The notes beneath the pieces were generated by a model that made no database searches, was not told the DNA's origin, and was given only the letters and a program-made list of their open reading frames with translations. This document shows, piece after piece, positions 57,963 through 64,000 of a DNA stretch of 64,000 bases. The translations under genes were made by a program, and so were the position numbers. How positions within the stretch are numbered: position 1 is the stretch's first letter; each line of letters opens with the position of its first letter. Source of the DNA: Heterostelium album PN500 (Eukaryota; Evosea; Eumycetozoa; Acytosteliales; Acytosteliaceae); the NCBI RefSeq assembly GCF_000004825.1, contig NW_008805085.1, positions 496,001 to 560,000 of the forward strand, given 5' to 3'.

Positions 57963-59025
57963 ATGAATTATAATTATATTCTAGTTATAGTTATTTTGAT
58001 AGTTTATTGTTTTTGTTTTGAGTTTGTCGAAAGCTCAATAACTTCAAGCTCAATATCAAACAATGCTAATGGTAACACTGTTTATGAAGCTGTAAAGAGT
58101 AGAATACTATGGGCTTTAATTCTTGCCACTGCTATTGCTAGTCGTGGCTATAAAAAGAAATCGTTGTCAAATGACGGTGCGATTGTTGCTTGGTGTATAG
58201 GTGTTGTCATTGTAGTGTCGGGCTGGATATTCGCCGTTTTAATGTTATCTTTCTACTTTTCCTCTTCCTATCTCACTAAATACAAGTCAGCAATCAAAAA
58301 GAAGGTGGAGGAAGATCATCGAGATGGTGGTCAGCGAAACTACATTCAGGTACTATCAAACAGCTTGACGGGTGCCACCTTTGGGTTACTCTATTTACTG
58401 GTTGCAACCAATTCCACAGTCACCTATATATATTCCTCTTCCAGGTACTTGGAAATATTCTTACTATGTGCAGCACTAGGACATTACGCTGCTTGTAACG
58501 GCGATACTTGGGCATCAGAGTTGGGTGTACTCAACAAGAGACAACCGATACTTGTCACCACCTTCAAAACAGTGCCTGCAGGCACCAATGGTGGTATCAG
58601 TCCAATAGGTACACTTGCATCGATTGTCGGTGGTACATTCATTGGTCTATCTTATTATCTATGTTGTTTCCTGCTGAACCGAGATTGGCCAACACAATCG
58701 CAATTACCAATCGTATTCTTAGGTACTTTTGCTGGATTCTTTGGATCATTAGTATGTTGTTGTTATGAGTGAATAGCAAATGATAAAATAATTAACTAAA
58801 TACGTTATATAATAGCTTGATTCTATATTAGGTGCAACATTACAATATTCAGGTTGGAATTCAAAGAAAATGGTTGTAACTAATCATCCTCCTAACAACC
58901 CTTCAAATACCGATGATATAAAACACATCACTGGAAGTGATATTCTAGATAATCATCAAGTTAATTTCTTATCATCTTTTATAACGTCTATAATTTGTGG
59001 ATTCGTTGGTTGTTATATATTTTAA
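57963..59025 (+). CDS. tmem19: TMEM19-family membrane protein (DUF92)
   Basis: Two exons (57963-58751, 58816-59025) give 332 residues. The family marks are CNGDTWASELGVL, KTVPAGTNGGISPIGTLASI and, after the intron, LDSILGATLQYSGWN. All are conserved in TMEM19 and its prokaryotic DUF92 relatives. A signal-anchor-like start (YILVIVILIVYCFCF) and about six spans are present. The D. discoideum and plant relatives have unclear biochemical roles; plant members (VTE6) are phytyl-phosphate kinases, so a polyprenyl-phosphate kinase activity is possible here. The catalytic claim is inference. Confidence 0.9.
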
Positions 59026-59101
59026 TAAATAAATGATTTGAAATCAAATATCGTTCGTTTTTTAAAAATTAAAACATTTTATTTTAATTAATTAAACAAA
59101 A

Positions 59102-60364
59102 ATGGAAAACAATAATAAAGATAGAGATGATATTATAGAAGAACAAGATCTAGATGATATAAATGATGATAATATAGATACAGAATGTAATATTACTGAT
59201 GATATAAAGAGAGTTTCAATATATAATAATAATAATAATAATGATAACAATGATGATAATAATAAAAAGACACTTCTTGAAAGAGTAAATAATGGAGAAT
59301 TTATGAAGATTGCTGCACCTATGGTTAGATTCAGTAGATTACCCTTTAGATTACTATGTAAAAAGTGGGGTTGCGATATAACCTATTCACCAATGATTCT
59401 TGCTGAAGCATTCAATAGAAGTGCATATGCAAGAGATTCTGACTTTTCAACAAATATATGTATGTATAAATTTATTATTGTTATTATCTGGTGATTTCTA
59501 TCAATAATTATTAAACTAAACATTTATTATTATCCTCTCTATAATTATTATAGTTGATGATTCTTTAATTGTACAATTTGCTGCGAATTCAGCTGAAGAG
59601 TTGGCAGCTGCTGCCGAAAAAGTGGCGAAACACTGTCAGGGTGTCGATATAAACTGTGGATGTCCTCAGAAATGGGTGATGAAAGAAGGTTACGGTGCGA
59701 ATCTATTGCAACATCCTCAAAAGATAACGGACATGGTGAAACAGGTAAACAATCGTGTCGGCATTCCCTGTTCAATAAAGATTCGTGTCGATAAGAACTT
59801 GCAAAAGACGGTGGAACTGGTGAGACAAGCCGAAGCATCGGGTGTGTCGTGGCTGGCAGTACACGGACGTACCTCTTCGCAGCGTAGTTCTCACCCGGTA
59901 GACTACGAAGCTATCAAGCTGGTGAAGGAGTCGGTTTCGATACCGGTGTTTGCTAACGGTGATATCTTCACGCTGGAGCAAGCGAACGAGGTGAGAGAGC
60001 GCACCAAAGTCAACGGTGTAATGACGGCGAGAGGTATCCTATGCAATCCTGCGCTCTTCAAAGGCTACAACGTCACGCCACCCGAATGCATCTCCGACTT
60101 CCTCGATATCTACACAGAGTACGGTGGATTGCATCCCAACATCTTTCACCGACATCTTATGTATATGCTTTTCGATGTCCACAACAAGAATGGTAACTAT
60201 TATTAACAAATTTGAATTTGAAATCAAATCAACAACAAACATATCAATCAAATAACTAACATTAACAAAAACCAAAAACACCAGAGAAACTAGAATTTAA
60301 TAGATTAAACACAACAACAGGAATTATAGATTATTTAAAAGATAAATATTTGTTTGAAGAATAA
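59102..60364 (+). CDS. dus4l: tRNA-dihydrouridine synthase, DUS4 type
   Basis: Three exons (59102-59459, 59554-60192, 60285-60364) give 358 residues. An acidic Asn/Asp-rich N-terminal extension precedes the FMN TIM barrel. Motifs in order: KIAAPMVRFSRLPFRLLCKK, YSPMILAEAF, LIVQFAANSAEELAAAAEKV, VDINCGCPQKWVMKEGYGAN (with the catalytic Cys), SIKIRVDKNLQKTVELVRQA, VSWLAVHGRT and GVMTARGILCNPALF. These match DUS4L. The enzyme reduces uridine to dihydrouridine in the tRNA D loop (U20a/b in yeast). The third exon supplies the conserved C-terminal EFNRLNTTTGIIDYL. The gene appears complete. Confidence 0.94.
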
Positions 60365-60557
60365 TTATAATAATAGTAGTTTATATAAATCAGATATTCA
60401 AATACAATTTATTATTACATAGATAATGTGTTTGTAAAAATCAACTATGATGTTGTTAGTTTAGTTTGTTTAGTTTTGTATTATTATTATTTAGTTTAGA
60501 ATGATGATGAATAAAGCATGCTTTAGTTTGATTTTTTTTTTTTTTTTGATAAATATA

Positions 60558-61163
60558 TTACATGTATCCACAACATTTATTCATACTTTCAGCATTCTTC
60601 ATGAATGCTTTACTTTGGAAACTTAGATCGTCACTCTTTGATGCAAGATCTTCGAGCTTGGCACCACGCTGTCCGAGTTGTTCAACTGTTTTCTTTACGA
60701 TTGAAATTGTCTCATCGAGATTCTTCTGTAGGCTGAGCATTGGATCAGCTTCGTGTGGATTCTGGTATTTAACTATGGTCTGCTCGAGTTGTGGTGTCGA
60801 CATGTCGACGTCGGCCGTCGCCGACTTCCACTTGTCACCGTGAGCCGCTGTGAATTGATCCATGGCAACTCTCGTCAGTACGTGTGCAACACGATCTGGA
60901 TACTCGCCGTCGGTCAACACCGCACAAGCCAAGCCATTGGAGACAAGCGTTGCATGACACACCTTCTTGCTGGCTTCGTGCAACACACTGAGTCGCTCAT
61001 TCACATTGATACGCTCGACAGTCTCTCTCGAAACGAACAGAGCAATCTCCTTGACCGACGATCTCTGGAAGAATCCAAACGACGACAACTCATATACTAT
61101 ATTTAAAAGAACCGGTTTCTGACCTGGAACCACCTTAAAAAGTCCAATTGAATATACAATCAT
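60558..61163 (-). CDS. ykt6: v-SNARE Ykt6
   Basis: An intronless frame of 201 codons. An N-terminal longin domain (MIVYSIGLFKVV to about residue 130, containing SSFGFFQRSSVKEIALFVSR) is followed by a SNARE motif (about 138-195, NLDETISIVKKTVEQLGQRG with the central Arg). The protein ends CCGYM, the double-Cys CAAX-type tail that is farnesylated and palmitoylated in Ykt6. Ykt6 acts in Golgi, endosome/vacuole and autophagosome fusion. The length and the lack of a transmembrane segment fit the family exactly. Confidence 0.97.
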   Translation of the reverse strand: MIVYSIGLFKVVPGQKPVLLNIVYELSSFGFFQRSSVKEIALFVSRETVERINVNERLSVLHEASKKVCHATLVSNGLACAVLTDGEYPDRVAHVLTRVAMDQFTAAHGDKWKSATADVDMSTPQLEQTIVKYQNPHEADPMLSLQKNLDETISIVKKTVEQLGQRGAKLEDLASKSDDLSFQSKAFMKNAESMNKCCGYM

Positions 61164-62026
61164 CTTTGCTATATCTATATATCTCTATTCTATCTTGTAA
61201 TGTTTGTTTCTAAACTTTATTTTCTTTCTCTAACTTTCTCTAATAACTTTCTTAATTAATTTGATCTATTTAATCTCTAAATTAATAAAGTTTTTTGTTT
61301 AATAAATAAATAAATATATATAATAAAAAAACTAGTTTAACACTTTTTAAATAAATTAGGTAATATAATTTTATGTATGTTTTTTTGTTTTTTATTTTTT
61401 TATTTTTGTTTTTTATTTTTATGTGTTTGCAACAACACGTGGTTATTAACTTGAAAAATATTCTCTTTTTTCAAAGACCGTTTCAAAGATAAAATTAGAT
61501 ATCAGGAAATTAATTTAGAAAGTTACTAAACTTTTACTTTTTCTTATTTAATTTTAGATCTGTTTATTTTTTTTTGATTGTTAGTTGTAAAAAAAATAAG
61601 AAACATTTATAATAATTTTTAAATAAATTTAATGAATGGACCTTTTTGTTAGATTAACTAACGATAACAATAAGAATGTTTAATATTGATATCTGGTGTG
61701 ATGTGCAGACACACAAAAAAAAAAAAACTATAACGTTAACAAAAAAATTCAAAAATTCAAATTTTTTACATGTTGAACTCATTGAATGTCATAATAAAAA
61801 AAATCACACAAAACTAAACCAAGATAACAAAGTGGTTGCTTTCCGATAATATTAGAACATCTATCTATTAATCGATTAAATTAACGAATAATAATAACAT
61901 TAATATTAGTAAAAGTTTATTTTAGTTAGTTTCTTAGATATTACTTCTTTTATTGACTTTTCGAAAACAAAAACAAATCAATCAATCACCCTTTGATATA
62001 CATATACATTGAATATATAGACAAAA
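61164..62026. promoter_or_regulatory. Divergent intergenic region, ykt6 / cct2
   Basis: About 860 bases of AT-rich DNA with long T and A runs between divergent starts. No gene or RNA recognised. Confidence 0.4.
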
Positions 62027-64000
62027 ATGACTGTAAACTATCATAACAATCAAAAGAAATTAATCATCTTATTCAATCGAACAACAACAACAACAATAGG
62101 TCAACCATCAATTACATTTTTCAATCTATGAACATGACTGACTTGTATTATTATGACTCATAGAGGATATATAAGAAGAGAAAAAAAAAAGAGTTAGATA
62201 GATAGATCATCATTAAAATAACAAAATGATGATGAATTATTTAGACACAGGAATTTGTATCATATATCAATTAAAGAAAGAAAAACGAACGAATGAATGC
62301 ATTTGAATAATTTATAGATTTGATTTAGTTTGGTGGAATGTTGAATTAATTTGGTTGATCTATATATATATATAATTGCAAAAGATGAATGATGATAATA
62401 TATATATTAAAAAGAAGACAAGAATAACTAATATAATTTTTATTTAACAATTATTATAGAGTCAATTACAACCAGTTCCAATTTATCAAGAGAATGCTTC
62501 AGAGGAGAGAGGTGAAGTTGCACGTCTCTCATCTTTTGTCGGTGCCATTGCACTGACTGATTTGGTAAAGACAACACTCGGACCAAAAGGTATGGATAAG
62601 ATCTTGGCCTCTATGAGCAATCCCAACGAGATTACAGTGACCAACGATGGTGCTACCATCCTCACAAAGATCTATATCGACAATCCAGCTGCCAAGATCT
62701 TGGTAGACATCTCACGTACACAAGACGACGAAGTCGGTGACGGTACCACCTCTGTTTGCGTATTGGCAGGTGAACTCCTCAGAGAAGGTGAGCGTTTAGT
62801 CGCACAAAAAGTACATCCACAAACAATCATCAACGGTTGGCGTTTAGCTTTGGATACCGCACGTTCAACCCTCGTCGCATCAGCAATCGATCATTCATCA
62901 GACAAAGGTAAACATACACAGCAAAGTGCAATAACAATTTAGTGGTACAAAATGATTAACAATCTCCTTAAAATCAAATAATCACACAGATAAATTCAGA
63001 CAAGATTTAATCAATATAGCAAAAACAACATTGAGCTCAAAGATTTTACATACAGAGAAGGAACATTTTGCAACGATCGTTGTGGATGCCATTCTTAGAT
63101 TGAAGGGTAATAATAATTTAGAGAATATTCATATCATTAAGAAGTCGGGTGGATCGTTGCGTGACTCCTACCTCGAGGATGGTTTCATCTTGGAGAAGCG
63201 TATCGGTGTCGGTTGTCCAAAGCGTATGGAGAATGCAAAGATTTTGATTGCCAACACTGCAATGGACACCGATAAGATTAAGATTTTCGGTGGAAAGGTC
63301 GTTGTCGAGTCGATGAACGAGTTGTCGAAGCTCGAGGATGCCGAAAAGACAAAGATGCTCGAGAAGTGCAAGAAGATCGTCGACCACGGAATCAACTGTT
63401 TCATCAATCGTCAGTTGATCTACAACTTGCCAGAGCAATACTTTGCCGAGCACGGAGTCTTGTCGATTGAGCACGCCGACTTTGAGGGTGTCGAGCGTCT
63501 CGCCTTGGTCACCGGTGCCGAAATCGTGTCGACCTTTGACCATCCAGAGCTCGTCAAGATCGGTACTTGCAAGTTGATCGAGGAGGTCATCATCGGTGAG
63601 GACAAGGTCATCAAGTTCTCCGGACTTCCAGACAGCCAAGCCTGCACTATCGTGTTGCGTGGTGCCACCTCACACATGTTGGAGGAGGCAGAACGTTCGA
63701 TCCACGACGCTCTCTGCGTCTTGTCGGTGACTGTCGGTGAGACACGTACCGTTTTGGGTGGTGGTTGTGTCGAGATGGAAATGGCCCAGGCCGTCGACAA
63801 GCTCGCTGCCAACACTCCAGGAAAGAAGGCATTGGCTATCGAGTCATTCGCCAAGGCACTCCGTCAAATCCCAACTATCATTGCCAACAATGCCGGTTAC
63901 GACAGCTCAGAGCTCGTCGCTCAACTCAAGGCTGCCCACTACCAAGGTAAATCGCAAATGGGTCTCAACATGAAGGAAGGATGTATAGGAAATATTGTAG
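62027..64000 (+). CDS. cct2: Chaperonin CCT subunit beta (TCP-1 beta), 3' end beyond the window
   Basis: Exons are 62027-62032 (two codons, Met-Thr), 62460-62907 and 62990 onward, cut by the window edge. The protein continues [20 protein letters not shown] and carries the group II chaperonin motifs [20 protein letters not shown] and [10 protein letters not shown] (ATP site). Beta-specific stretches include [40 protein letters not shown] and [23 protein letters not shown] folds actin and tubulin in the cytosol. The third exon has distinctly higher GC and C-ending codons, as expected of a highly expressed gene. The 427-base first intron directly after two codons is long for this window. Confidence 0.95.

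Overview
This window comes from an AT-rich social amoeba (dictyostelid). The signs are short AT-rich GT-AG introns, poly-Q and poly-N tracts inside proteins, CAA-rich codon use, intergenic DNA close to pure A/T, LINE debris beside tRNA genes (the niche of the dictyostelid TRE elements), and dictyostelid-type families: ankyrin proteins with repeated NRTEGC units, B-box plus propeller proteins, and LimE-like proteins. The species is not resolved. GC content looks higher than in D. discoideum, so a group 1 or 2 dictyostelid is likely.

Layout. 1-7.8 kb: N-terminus of an unknown nuclear-type protein (-), purple acid phosphatase (-), a B-box/propeller protein (-), and a divergent pair made of a short COMMD9-like protein (-) and SRP72 (+). 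SRP72 shows a one-base frame break. 7.9-15.4 kb: an AMP-ligase-like enzyme (+), exon-like debris, a second B-box/propeller paralogue (-), a tail-anchor-like relic, and an intact six-exon gene with a delta-endotoxin-like helical domain (-). 15.5-17.6 kb: no intact gene. It holds a two-copy repeat carrying perfect foldbacks and a decayed ankyrin-family gene. 17.9-31.3 kb: dense housekeeping genes (a TIGR01589-like protein, POP5, LimE-like, GPAA1, WDR4, an LYR protein, a SMYD-type SET/MYND protein, an ARM-like protein). 31.9-44.4 kb: DUF4282-like protein, WDR82, a GTPase-like/ankyrin fusion, a large ankyrin protein, a small acidic ankyrin protein, a Tip60/Esa1 acetyltransferase and a PMP34-like carrier. 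44.5-50.2 kb: gene-poor accessory region with tRNA-Cys(GCA), tRNA-Ser(UGA), LINE remnants after each tRNA, a minisatellite, a GC-rich foldable patch, coding-like relics and one small spliced gene. 50.2-64 kb: an orphan 156-residue protein, a PP2A B''-type subunit with a hydrophobic tail, a poly-Q leucine-rich-repeat protein, a membrane protein, TMEM19, DUS4-type dihydrouridine synthase, Ykt6 and the 5' part of CCT2.

The genes do not form one pathway. Several fall into recognised cell systems: tRNA biology (POP5, WDR4, DUS4L and two tRNA genes), ER and secretory machinery (SRP72, GPAA1, Ykt6) and chromatin (Tip60-like KAT, WDR82, SMYD). Many neighbours are divergent and share promoter gaps of 0.2-1 kb. 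The most unusual stretches are the hairpin repeat at 15.8-16.4 kb and the tRNA-linked region at 44.6-50 kb. I found no clearly new multigene system.
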